Positions 1-6,956 of a stretch of DNA of 11,633 bases are shown piece by piece. Position numbers and translations under genes: made by a program. A model generated the notes under the pieces. It did no database searches and was not told the origin of the DNA. It was given only the letters and a program-made list of their open reading frames with translations. The stretch covers positions 1-11,633 of the forward strand of contig JADLCG010000185.1 in assembly GCA_020847355.1 (NCBI GenBank), written 5' to 3'. The stretch comes from Anaerolineales bacterium (GTDB lineage: Bacteria > Chloroflexota > Anaerolineae > Anaerolineales > Villigracilaceae). Within the stretch, counting starts at the first letter, position 1. Each line of letters opens with the position of its first letter.

Positions 1-13
1 CGATGGCATCCAT
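1..13 (-). CDS. 5' end of a gene running off the left edge
   Basis: On the minus strand an ATG at 13-11 is preceded, seven bases upstream, by a perfect AGGAG (complement of 21-25). The visible codons read M-D-A-I before the window ends. It lies 48 nt downstream of the stop of the quinate-dehydrogenase-like gene, on the same strand, so it is probably the next gene of that operon. Nothing can be said about its product. The call rests only on the ribosome binding site and its position. Confidence 0.55.
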
Positions 14-61
14 AAAAAAACTCCTGAAAATTAGCTTACTTCTAAAATGAAAAAGTTGGAA

Positions 62-967
62 TTAATTTAATTCTTGAATTTGCGGCTCAAAGCCCAATTG
101 GTCAATCATCTGGTTGAGTTCGTCCCAGGTGAGGGCGCGCCCTTTGCCCGCCAGCGCCACGAGCGCGGCTTCCATCATATTTGTTCCAAAGGAGCGCCCG
201 TCCATTACGGGGGTGGTGGTAATCAAATATTTGATGCCGCATTTTTTGAAGAATTCAACGTCTTCCGGCGTGGTGGTGTTGGTGACGACGACTTTGCCCT
301 GCATATTGAATGGCATGTGGCGCTTGACGTATAAGCAATCGCCGGCGATCACGGTTGCCCATTCGTACCAATTTTGATATTTGGGTTTATGTTCGTTTTG
401 TTTTTCGCCGGTGGGGTAGAGCCATTCAAATGGAAAGCGCGTCACGATCGGGATTAAGATTGCGGCGAGTCTTTTCAAGCCGTTCATACTGCGTACCGGA
501 ATGGGCACGTCGAGCGCGAACATTAAGTCGCAGAAGACAGTTTCGTACCCGGCGGAGGCAAAGGATTTGGAGAGCCCCCAACGATCCACGCCGACGGTGA
601 TCATGACTTTTCTTCCGCGCTGATTGATGTAATCCCCGATTTTTTGATCCAAAAAGCCGGGGGCGCGGTTTTCAAGCGTATTCTTCAAGCCGCCGCCATC
701 TACGACCGGCGTTTTTTTGATATACCGAATTAATTTCTGAACCGAATGAAAGGGATAAAATTTGCCTTCGACAATAGCGCCTAAATCCGCTCCGCCTACG
801 CCGAAAGCGTCCACCGTGCCGTCTAGTTCTTTGTATTTCAAGGCGGCGGCTTCCATATCTCCGTCTGTGCCGACCCGCTCAATGCTGATTTTTTCGCCGA
901 GTAAAGTGACTTCGACCGTTTTGTTGCGTTTGGACGACCCAATACTTACGCTAACCGCTCGTTTCAT
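62..967 (-). CDS. Conserved ~300-residue protein, 'quinate 5-dehydrogenase'-like family
   Basis: A 301-residue soluble protein. The N-terminus (MKRAVSVSIGSSKRN, then ERVGTDGD at 30-37) and the glycine-rich AFGVGGADL (54-62) and VVDGGGLKNTLENR (88-101) segments match, from memory, a family common in Chloroflexota and Firmicutes that automated pipelines name quinate 5-dehydrogenase. Quinate dehydrogenase would oxidise quinate to 3-dehydroquinate with NAD(P). I see no clean GxGxxG dinucleotide fingerprint, and I know of no biochemical proof for this branch, so the name should be treated as a label. The start at 967 is set by TAGGAG eight bases upstream. It follows the histidine kinase stop by 32 nt on the same strand, so the two are probably co-transcribed. 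No shikimate or quinate pathway gene lies nearby to support the name. Family recognition is fairly sure; function is not. Confidence 0.7.
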   Translation of the reverse strand: MKRAVSVSIGSSKRNKTVEVTLLGEKISIERVGTDGDMEAAALKYKELDGTVDAFGVGGADLGAIVEGKFYPFHSVQKLIRYIKKTPVVDGGGLKNTLENRAPGFLDQKIGDYINQRGRKVMITVGVDRWGLSKSFASAGYETVFCDLMFALDVPIPVRSMNGLKRLAAILIPIVTRFPFEWLYPTGEKQNEHKPKYQNWYEWATVIAGDCLYVKRHMPFNMQGKVVVTNTTTPEDVEFFKKCGIKYLITTTPVMDGRSFGTNMMEAALVALAGKGRALTWDELNQMIDQLGFEPQIQELN

Positions 968-999
968 TTAGAAACTCCTAAAATAGAGGATGACTTTAT

Positions 1000-3606
1000 T
1001 TATATCACGAATTGAGACGCAGGTCCGATTTGAAGCGTGAAGAAGAAGGTTGAGCCTTTGTGCGCTTCGCTCGTGACCCAGATTTTGCCGTTGTGAATCT
1101 CGATGATTCTCTTCACGATAGTTAACCCAATTCCGGTTCCATCGGTTTCGGAGTTTAGTTTGTTGAATAACCCAAAGATGCGGTCTAAATGTTCCGGCTC
1201 AATGCCGATGCCGTTGTCTTTGATGAAGAAGATCGGCTTGCCTTCCAAGATGCCTTCCTGACCAATTGTGATCAGCGGGTTGGGATTTTCGCCCATGAAT
1301 TTGGCGGCATTATCTACAAGGTTTTGGACGACCTCAACCAGCCTGCGGCGATCTCCATAGACAGTTGGCAGGTCGGACTGAATGCTGACTTTGGCGTGAA
1401 TGCTTTGCAAACGCCCCTGCACAAGTTCCACCGCTTCGCTGGCGATTTCCACAAACGAAACATATTCAAAGACGTTGACGACTCGACCGATTCGCGAAAG
1501 TTCGAGCAGTTCGTTTAACAAGGATTGCATTTTTGCGGTTGCGTCTGAAATGCGCTGAATGTCGTTGCGGTGGCGCTCTTTGTTTTCGCTGAGCGCATCT
1601 TGCTCTAGAAAGCCGAGAAAACCCCGAATGGTGATCAGCGGCGATTTGAGATCGTGCGAGACGGTATAAGTGAAGCGCTCAAGTTCGGCGTTTTTATCTT
1701 CCAGTTCGTGAATCAGGTTTTCGCGGTCAGTCTCCACCCATTTTCTTTGGCTAATATCGCGCACCATCATCATTGCCGTTGTCGCGGCGACGGCGACGAC
1801 GCGGGCTTCAAAGAATTGGATTTCTTCGCCGGGGGGCATTCCGTATTCAAAGGCGTGGAGTTGTTGCGTGGCGAGCGCGCGCTCAACCGCGAACATGGTT
1901 TGCAGAGAAATGGAGACGGGGAAGAGATCGCGAATGTTATGCCCCAGGAAATCATCGGGCGGCATGAGCGGCTGAATTTCATTGGAAGCGATGAAGCCGG
2001 TTAGTATGCCCGCTTGATCAATTTCCAGAATCATATCGGGGAGCGCGCTGAAGATGGCGCTCATCCGCGCTTCGCTTTCGCGGAGCGCGACTTCAATTTT
2101 CTTTTGCGCGGTCACATCGTGGAACATGGATAAAATGCAGGTTTGTCCGTTCAGTTCCATTAGTTCGTAGAGCGCGATGGCGAATTTAGGTTCGTTGGCG
2201 GAAGTTGTAAATTGATAGTTGGGGTTGTAAATCGAATGTTGCGCTTGAATGCGCGTGACAAAATCGCGGTGTTCTTCCGTATCGTTCCAAGCGTGTAATT
2301 CTTCCAAGGTCTGACCAAGGGCAGTTTCGCGGTCATAACCGCTCATTTCCCAGTAAGCGTTATTGGCGTCCAGCAGACGGTCGTCTTCTAGGGCGGTGAT
2401 GCAGATGGCGATTGGGCTGACTTGAAAGATTTTCCGAAAGCGTTCTTCGCTGGCGCGTAAGGCGGTTTCGATATTTTTGCGTTCGCGCATCTCCGCTTGA
2501 GTCTGTTCGTGCAATCGAGCGCTATGAATTGCCAGCGAAGCTAAAGCGGCAAATTTCTCCATAAACGTCACTTGTTGCGGCGTGAATTTACGCTTCTCGT
2601 CCAGATAGGAAAAGCCGATTGCGCCGATAATTTTTTCTTCCACTTTGAGCGGAATGCTGATCATGGAGAGGAATCCGCCCTTGCGGTATTCAGGAAGCGC
2701 GCCTGCCCAAGTTTGATAATCGTTGATGAGTAGCGAATGTCCGGTTGTGCAAACTGTGCCGGTGACGCCCACGCCGTTTGGATGGGAAGAACCGTTGAAG
2801 CGCTCATACGCGCCAACTCCATGGGCTTGGGTGATTGTGGTTTGATCGGGCGAGAGAAAATCCAGCGCGCCATGTTTGGTTTCAAGCAGGTTGCAGGCGT
2901 GAGCGATGATTGCATCGAGCAGGGGAATTAATTCTGAACGGTTCAACAAACCGAGGGCGGTGTTGTGAAGCGCGGTGAGATAATCCGCTTGTTTTTGTAA
3001 TTTTTCTTCGGCGCGCAGGCGTTCAGTCAACTCAATGCGCGAGGCTTGTACGGTTCTTTGCCAGCCGCTGACCAATAAGTAGATCAGGGCGCAGATTAGA
3101 ATGAAGATTCCGCTGAGATCGGTTGCGTAGCCGATAGGATTATCGTTATGCAGAGGTTGTAGGTGTTTGTAATCGTTAAGGGCAAACGTCCAAATTACGA
3201 TCAGGCTTAACCCGCCAATGACGCTCACCGTGCGCCAACCGAGCAGAAAACTTGCCAGCAGGATGACGATGATATAGCCGAGAATGGCAATATCGTGCAG
3301 TCCGTCCGCATACCAAGCCAGCGCCGTGACGATCAGCCAGCCGCTGTAAATCATGGCGTAGCTAGCTTGTTTTATATATCCGCGCCGAATGATTTGTTGC
3401 GTAATAATGATTAGAAGAATTAACCCGGCGATTAAAAAGGTTGGCAGGAGCGATTTATCGGTTTTGATAATCAGGCGGGCGGGAATTAAAAATAAGAGGA
3501 CGCCGATTGCGATCCACGAGAAATTGAACATGAATTGCGCGATGCGCGTTTTCTCTTCATCCCCAAAAACCGGATGAGTAAACCAACGCCTGATACGGTT
3601 GAGCAT
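1000..3606 (-). CDS. Membrane-bound hybrid-sensor histidine kinase (6TM-GAF-PAS-PAS-HisKA-HATPase)
   Basis: An 868-residue sensor kinase, counted from the ATG at 3606. Domains in order: about six hydrophobic segments (residues 25-180), a linker coiled coil (185-210), a GAF domain (about 225-365), two PAS domains (about 384-500 and 510-620), a second coiled coil (620-645), HisKA with the phospho-acceptor H651 in YTVSHDLKSPL, and HATPase_c with N-box NLVDNAAKF (N766), G1 box DNGIGI (797-802) and G2 box GTGIGL (823-828). It should autophosphorylate and pass phosphate to a response regulator. No receiver domain is attached and no regulator gene is visible, so the partner is elsewhere or outside the window. 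The reading frame stays open upstream to 3789, but that would run into the divergent lyase gene. M3606 (MLNRIRRWF) is preferred because a TATAAT lies just upstream and the membrane domain begins soon after. No Shine-Dalgarno precedes it. Sensed signal unknown. Confidence 0.92.
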   Translation of the reverse strand: MLNRIRRWFTHPVFGDEEKTRIAQFMFNFSWIAIGVLLFLIPARLIIKTDKSLLPTFLIAGLILLIIITQQIIRRGYIKQASYAMIYSGWLIVTALAWYADGLHDIAILGYIIVILLASFLLGWRTVSVIGGLSLIVIWTFALNDYKHLQPLHNDNPIGYATDLSGIFILICALIYLLVSGWQRTVQASRIELTERLRAEEKLQKQADYLTALHNTALGLLNRSELIPLLDAIIAHACNLLETKHGALDFLSPDQTTITQAHGVGAYERFNGSSHPNGVGVTGTVCTTGHSLLINDYQTWAGALPEYRKGGFLSMISIPLKVEEKIIGAIGFSYLDEKRKFTPQQVTFMEKFAALASLAIHSARLHEQTQAEMRERKNIETALRASEERFRKIFQVSPIAICITALEDDRLLDANNAYWEMSGYDRETALGQTLEELHAWNDTEEHRDFVTRIQAQHSIYNPNYQFTTSANEPKFAIALYELMELNGQTCILSMFHDVTAQKKIEVALRESEARMSAIFSALPDMILEIDQAGILTGFIASNEIQPLMPPDDFLGHNIRDLFPVSISLQTMFAVERALATQQLHAFEYGMPPGEEIQFFEARVVAVAATTAMMMVRDISQRKWVETDRENLIHELEDKNAELERFTYTVSHDLKSPLITIRGFLGFLEQDALSENKERHRNDIQRISDATAKMQSLLNELLELSRIGRVVNVFEYVSFVEIASEAVELVQGRLQSIHAKVSIQSDLPTVYGDRRRLVEVVQNLVDNAAKFMGENPNPLITIGQEGILEGKPIFFIKDNGIGIEPEHLDRIFGLFNKLNSETDGTGIGLTIVKRIIEIHNGKIWVTSEAHKGSTFFFTLQIGPASQFVI

Positions 3607-3612
3607 GGCGTG

Positions 3613-3639
3613 ATTATATATCACTCTAATTTCTGTGAA
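3613..3639 (-). promoter_or_regulatory. Candidate promoter of the histidine kinase, giving a leaderless mRNA
   Basis: On the minus strand TTCACA (3639-3634) and a perfect TATAAT (3618-3613) are separated by 15 bp, a little short of the 17-bp ideal. The -10 box ends only six bases before the kinase ATG at 3606, so transcription would begin at or within a base or two of the start codon. This agrees with the lack of any ribosome binding site there. On the opposite strand, TACAAT at 3668-3673 could serve the divergent lyase, but I find no good -35 box for it. Confidence 0.45.
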
Positions 3640-3702
3640 TATCCCTGCTTGGGCTGGAAAGCCGGTGTACAATATGCCAAAATATGATTTGGAGGACAAG
3701 AG

Positions 3703-5190
3703 ATGACGGCTAAAACTTTTCGTGTGGAAAAAGATTCGCTGGGAGAGATGCAAGTCCCCGCAGGGGCGTTTTATGGCGCGCAAACGCAACGCGCAGTGGA
3801 GAATTTTCCGATCAGCGGGCTAAAACCTTGGCGCGCGTTTATCTGGTCTATCGCTTTGGTCAAGCGTTCGGCGGCTTTGGTGAATTTTGAGTTGGGTTTG
3901 TTCAACGCTCGTGAAGCGGACGGCAAGAAATTCTCCGCGAAACAACTCGCGGAAGCGATTGCCCAAGCCGGCGAAGAAGTGATGCAAGGCAAGTGGGATG
4001 AGCAATTTGTGGTTGAGCCTTTTCAGGCGGGCGCGGGGACGAGCCATAACATGAACGCGAACGAGGTCATGGCGAATCGCGCCACGCAAATTTTAGGCGG
4101 GGAGCTAGGCAAGTATTATGTGCATCCAAACGATCACGTCAACATGGCGCAATCCACGAACGATACCATCCCAACCGCGATTCGTTTGGGCGCTTTATGG
4201 CGGCTGGATGAATTGCTCGGCGCGTTGCAGAATTTGCAAACCGCGCTGGAAGCCAAAGCTAAAGAGTTTGATCACATCGTCAAATCTGGGCGCACGCATT
4301 TGCAGGATGCCGTGCCGGTTCGTTTAGGTCAGGAATTTTCAGCGTATGCCAAAGCGGTGGAACGTGATGTGGAGCGGATCAAGCGCTCTGCCGAAGGGTT
4401 GAGAAGGCTAGGGATCGGCGGAACAGCCGTCGGGTCCGGTTTGAACGCGCATCCCGAATATCATAAAAGAATGGTCAAGAAAATTTCCGAACTATCCGGA
4501 CTCCAATTAACTGAATCCGATAACTTATTTGAATCCATGCAATCTATGGCGGATGCGGCAGATTTCTCCGCTTCTTTGCGGACTTTGGCTTTGACTTTGA
4601 TTCGCATCGCCAACGATTTTCGCCTGCTCGCTTCTGGACCTTCAACCGGACTCGACGAAATTCGCCTGCCTGCCGTTCAGCCTGGCTCTTCGATCATGCC
4701 GGGCAAAGTCAATCCGGTGATGGCGGAGATGCTCGATCAGGCGATGTTTCATGTGGTGGGTTGCGATACGACTGTCGCGCTCGCCGCGCAAGCCGGTCAG
4801 TTGGAATTGAATGTGATGATGCCGATTTTAGGTCACAATTTATTTGAGATGATGCAAGTGATCATCGGTTCGGTGAACGCTTTTACCGAGCGCGCTGTAA
4901 AAGGGCTGACTGCGAATCAAGAAAAAGCGGAAGGCTGGCTGGCGAAGAATACGATTGTAGTGACGGCGCTCAACCCAGTGATTGGATATTCGCAAGGCGC
5001 GGCGTTGGTGAAGGAGGCTTTGGCGCTGAACGCTTCGATCAAAGAATTGGCGCTGGAAAAAGCGAACTCCGGGAAGTTGACTCATCGGGATGAAGAACGC
5101 CCAGTCACGGCGGATGAGATCGAATCCGCTTTGAGCGATTTACGCAAACTGACCGACGGCGGAATCTCCGGCGTGGCAGGCGGCGGCTAA
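3703..5190 (+). CDS. Class II fumarase/aspartase-family lyase; aspartate ammonia-lyase favoured, fumarate hydratase possible
   Basis: A 495-residue cytoplasmic enzyme of the homotetrameric fumarase/aspartase superfamily. It adds water or ammonia to fumarate, or the reverse. Visible landmarks are GAGTSHNMNANEV (110-122), HPNDHVNMAQSTND (141-154), SGRTHLQDAVP (195-205, with T198-H199), GTAVGSGLN (240-248) and the mobile-loop signature GSSIMPGKVNP (328-338) with the catalytic serine S329 plus K335 and N337. The STND (fumarases usually have SSND) and AAQAGQLELNVM (361-372, where fumarases usually have GNFELNV-type residues) point toward aspartase. NPV and DAVP are not diagnostic because some actinobacterial fumarases share them. 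It is about 25 residues longer than typical, with extra sequence at 65-82 and near the glycine-rich C-terminus. GGAGG at 3691-3695, seven bases before the ATG, fixes the start. It is transcribed divergently from the kinase, and a strong hairpin follows. Confidence 0.93.
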   Translation: MTAKTFRVEKDSLGEMQVPAGAFYGAQTQRAVENFPISGLKPWRAFIWSIALVKRSAALVNFELGLFNAREADGKKFSAKQLAEAIAQAGEEVMQGKWDEQFVVEPFQAGAGTSHNMNANEVMANRATQILGGELGKYYVHPNDHVNMAQSTNDTIPTAIRLGALWRLDELLGALQNLQTALEAKAKEFDHIVKSGRTHLQDAVPVRLGQEFSAYAKAVERDVERIKRSAEGLRRLGIGGTAVGSGLNAHPEYHKRMVKKISELSGLQLTESDNLFESMQSMADAADFSASLRTLALTLIRIANDFRLLASGPSTGLDEIRLPAVQPGSSIMPGKVNPVMAEMLDQAMFHVVGCDTTVALAAQAGQLELNVMMPILGHNLFEMMQVIIGSVNAFTERAVKGLTANQEKAEGWLAKNTIVVTALNPVIGYSQGAALVKEALALNASIKELALEKANSGKLTHRDEERPVTADEIESALSDLRKLTDGGISGVAGGG

Positions 5191-5205
5191 ATTTAGGCGC
5201 TTTCA

Positions 5206-5248
5206 AAACAAAATGACCCATGAATATATTTCATGGGTCATTTTGTTT
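5206..5248. terminator. Bidirectional intrinsic terminator between the lyase and ssb
   Basis: A perfect 19-bp inverted repeat: 5206-5224 pairs with 5230-5248 around the loop TATAT (core GACCCATGAA/TTCATGGGTC). It lies between two convergent genes, 16 nt after the lyase stop and 15 nt past the end of ssb. A-rich sequence on one side and T-rich sequence on the other give a U-run in either direction, so it can end both transcripts. Confidence 0.88.
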
Positions 5249-5262
5249 ATATTTATTGAGTT

Positions 5263-5646
5263 TTAGGCTTCGTATTCGCCCGGGTCTTCTTCTACGGCTA
5301 AGATCGGTTCGTCTGCGGGTTTTTTATCGAGGAATTGCAGGGCTTGGGCGACAATTTTAGTGAAATATTTCATCTCGCCTTTGTCTTCGTATTTATCGGT
5401 CTTCAGCCGACCTTCCACAAAGACCAAACTGCCTTTTTTTAGATATTCCTGACAAACTTCGCCGAGCCGCCCCCAAATTTCAATGTTGACCCATTCGGTA
5501 CTTTCTTGATTGACGCCGTTTTTGTCTTTCCAGCGATTGCTCACCGCCAAACTGAAATGACAAACCTTCTTTCCAGTGGGGGTGAACTTGCTCTCAGGGT
5601 CTTTGCCTAAACGACCGATCAGTTGAACGCGGTTTAATGTAGGCAT
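5263..5646 (-). CDS. ssb: Single-stranded DNA-binding protein
   Basis: A 127-residue OB-fold protein that coats single-stranded DNA in replication, recombination and repair, normally as a tetramer. The family pattern is clear: NRVQLIGRLGKDPE (5-18), the FTPTGKKVCHFSLAVSNRW stretch (21-39), TEWVNIEIWGRLGE (50-63), KKGSLVFVEGRLKTDKYEDK (70-89), and a final FTKIVAQALQFL strand. The C-terminal tail is very short (about 20 residues after the OB fold) and ends in EEDPGEYEA, not the usual acidic tip ending in a proline-phenylalanine (DDDIPF type). The start is preceded by only a modest GGGGA. A stronger ribosome binding site lies 50 nt further upstream, serving a small out-of-frame ORF that overlaps this start, so ssb may be translated by coupling. 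It lies downstream of the 70-residue gene on the same strand. Confidence 0.95.
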   Translation of the reverse strand: MPTLNRVQLIGRLGKDPESKFTPTGKKVCHFSLAVSNRWKDKNGVNQESTEWVNIEIWGRLGEVCQEYLKKGSLVFVEGRLKTDKYEDKGEMKYFTKIVAQALQFLDKKPADEPILAVEEDPGEYEA

Positions 5647-5696
5647 GGCTTCCCCGCTTTGGTTTCAAGGCTTTTAGATGGCTGTGTACGTTTCAT
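5634..5696 (-). CDS. 20-codon leader ORF overlapping the ssb start
   Basis: An ATG at 5696 has an excellent AAGGAGA (complement of 5703-5709) six bases upstream, the strongest ribosome binding site of this transcript. The reading frame encodes 20 residues beginning MKRTQPSKSLETK and stops at TAA 5634-5636, inside ssb. It overlaps the first 13 nt of ssb and is in a different frame. Two readings are possible: a leader peptide whose translation couples to ssb, or a single-base indel that has cut the true N-terminus off ssb. Under the second reading the Ssb would start about 16 residues earlier. The peptide resembles nothing I know. The ribosome binding site makes translation likely; the function is inferred. 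Confidence 0.5.
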   Translation of the reverse strand: MKRTQPSKSLETKAGKPCLH

Positions 5697-5780
5697 AAAT
5701 AATCTCCTTTTGAATCTAAAAGAACAATATATATGGAGTTTGCGCTCCAATTTTACGTTTGAACGGCGTTATACTTACGT

Positions 5781-5993
5781 TTAGCTGGCGTTCTCAGAGT
5801 TGGTTTCTGTGGAGCTAGCGGCGGGCTGAACTTTCTTCAGCACTAACATGCCGGTTTTCATCTCTACTACGTTGTATCCGGCGGGGACTGCATCCAGCGC
5901 GCCTTCTTTGACTTCCTTCGAGAAGAAGAACATTCTGCCGTTGGAGTGCAGGTAGTAGGTGGTGCCTTTGGAATTGGTATGTGCGTATGCCAT
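5781..5993 (-). CDS. Conserved 70-residue protein of unknown function upstream of ssb
   Basis: A small soluble protein. The first 55 residues form a compact block, MAYAHTNSKGTTYYLH (1-16), then NGRMFFFSKEV and VPAGYNVVEMKTGMLVLKK (36-54), followed by a Ser/Thr/Asn-rich tail of about 15 residues that is probably disordered. From memory, similar short proteins with a YAHTNSKGTTYYLHS start occur in Chloroflexota and candidate phyla without a known role. There is no membrane segment or metal-binding cluster. TTACAGGAGATAAAAA places AGGAG seven bases before the ATG at 5993. A near-consensus promoter lies just upstream. It shares a strand with ssb, with 84 nt to the leader ORF, so the two could be co-transcribed. 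No function is proposed. Confidence 0.8.
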   Translation of the reverse strand: MAYAHTNSKGTTYYLHSNGRMFFFSKEVKEGALDAVPAGYNVVEMKTGMLVLKKVQPAASSTETNSENAS

Positions 5994-6025
5994 TTTTTAT
6001 CTCCTGTAATCTAAATGATGCTAAA

Positions 6026-6054
6026 AGTGTAGAACAAAGTTTCTAGCCTGTCAA
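6026..6054 (-). promoter_or_regulatory. Sigma-70 type promoter for the 70-residue gene and ssb
   Basis: On the minus strand a perfect TTGACA (6054-6049) is followed by exactly 17 bp and then TACACT (6031-6026), which matches four of six -10 positions. Transcription would start near 6019, leaving a leader of about 25 nt with AGGAG before the ATG at 5993. It lies in the 83-bp region shared with the divergent panC. I see no comparable promoter for panC on the plus strand. Confidence 0.75.
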
Positions 6055-6076
6055 GCCCCCAAACTAGGAGAAAGGT

Positions 6077-6910
6077 ATGAGAAGCATAATTGGTCTAGAT
6101 GAATTTAGGAGCGCGCGCCGCTCTCTCTTCGGGACGGTGGGCCTGGTCCCGACGATGGGCTACCTCCACGAAGGGCATCTTTCGCTGATCCGCCGAGCCA
6201 AAGCGGAATGTGAAAGCGTGATTCTGACGATCTTCGTCAACCCGACGCAGTTTGGCGCGAACGAAGACCTCTCGAAATACCCGCGTGACTTAGAACGAGA
6301 CTTGGCTTTGATTGCGCCTTTAGGCGTGGATTTGGTCTGGATGCCCACAGCCGAGGAAATGTATCCGGCTGGCTACCAAACCTGGGTGGAGGTTGAGGCG
6401 CTGACCAAAGGCTTGGAAGGCGCCATGCGCCCGAGTCACTTCAAGGGCGTAACTACGATAGTCGCCAAATTATTCAACGCCGCGCAGGCGCAGAAGGCTT
6501 ATTTTGGTCAAAAGGACGCGCAACAAGCCGCCGTGATTCGTCAGATGGTTCGGGATTTGAACTTCCCGCTGGAGGTTGTAGTTTGCCCGATTGTGCGCGA
6601 GGCGGACGGCTTGGCGCTTTCCAGCCGCAATAAATATTTGGAGGGCGCAGATCGTTCGGCGGCGGTGGTCTTGTTTCGGGCTTTGAGCGCGGCGCAGGAA
6701 TTATATGAAGCGGGCGAGAGAGATGCGGAGAAATTACGAATGCGGGTCAAGGCGGTTTTGGAAACTGAGCCGCGCGCGCAGTTGCAATACGTCTCCTGCG
6801 CGGACTTTGAGACTCTCGAAGAGTTAGAGCTTGTTAAAGGAAAAACCTTGCTTTCGATAGCTGTTTTTATCGGCAAAACAAGGCTGATTGATAATTTTAT
6901 TTTGGGATGA
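6077..6910 (+). CDS. panC: Pantothenate synthetase
   Basis: A 277-residue cytoplasmic enzyme that joins D-pantoate and beta-alanine using ATP (through a pantoyl-adenylate) to make pantothenate, the precursor of coenzyme A. The length is normal. All family motifs are present: VPTMGYLHEGHLSL (24-37) with the nucleotide-binding H31 and H34, FVNPTQFG (53-60), DLSKYPRDLERD (64-75), RPSHFKGV (118-125), YFGQKDAQQ (142-150) and READGLALSSRNKYL (174-188). AGGAGAAAGG right before the ATG sets the start. Genes panB and panD are not adjacent, so panC stands alone here, divergent from the ssb unit. The plus strand has no T-run after its stop; the hairpin at 6926-6950 is oriented for the opposite strand. 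Confidence 0.97.
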   Translation: MRSIIGLDEFRSARRSLFGTVGLVPTMGYLHEGHLSLIRRAKAECESVILTIFVNPTQFGANEDLSKYPRDLERDLALIAPLGVDLVWMPTAEEMYPAGYQTWVEVEALTKGLEGAMRPSHFKGVTTIVAKLFNAAQAQKAYFGQKDAQQAAVIRQMVRDLNFPLEVVVCPIVREADGLALSSRNKYLEGADRSAAVVLFRALSAAQELYEAGERDAEKLRMRVKAVLETEPRAQLQYVSCADFETLEELELVKGKTLLSIAVFIGKTRLIDNFILG

Positions 6911-6918
6911 ACGGATTG

Positions 6919-6950
6919 AAAAAAACGCCCCGCAGTAAACCTGCGGGGCG
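6919..6950 (-). terminator. Intrinsic terminator of the nhaA/cyclic-di-AMP receptor unit
   Basis: Read on the minus strand, a 10-bp GC-rich stem (6950-6941 CGCCCCGCAG pairing with 6935-6926 CTGCGGGGCG) has a five-base loop and is followed at once by seven T residues (complement of A 6919-6925). This is a textbook rho-independent terminator, six bases past the stop of the 86-residue receptor gene. It may also impede read-through from the convergent panC. Confidence 0.92.
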
Positions 6951-6956
6951 CGCTGA

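Noticed and set aside
1654..2004. 116-codon plus-strand ORF inside the histidine kinase
   Set aside because: Antisense to the HisKA and second PAS domains; no ribosome site and a His/Asp/Gly-biased translation typical of a shadow frame.
3607..3789. 61-codon N-terminal extension of the histidine kinase
   Set aside because: It would run into the divergent lyase gene, has no ribosome site, its sequence is not domain-like, and a TATAAT sits within it just before the better start.
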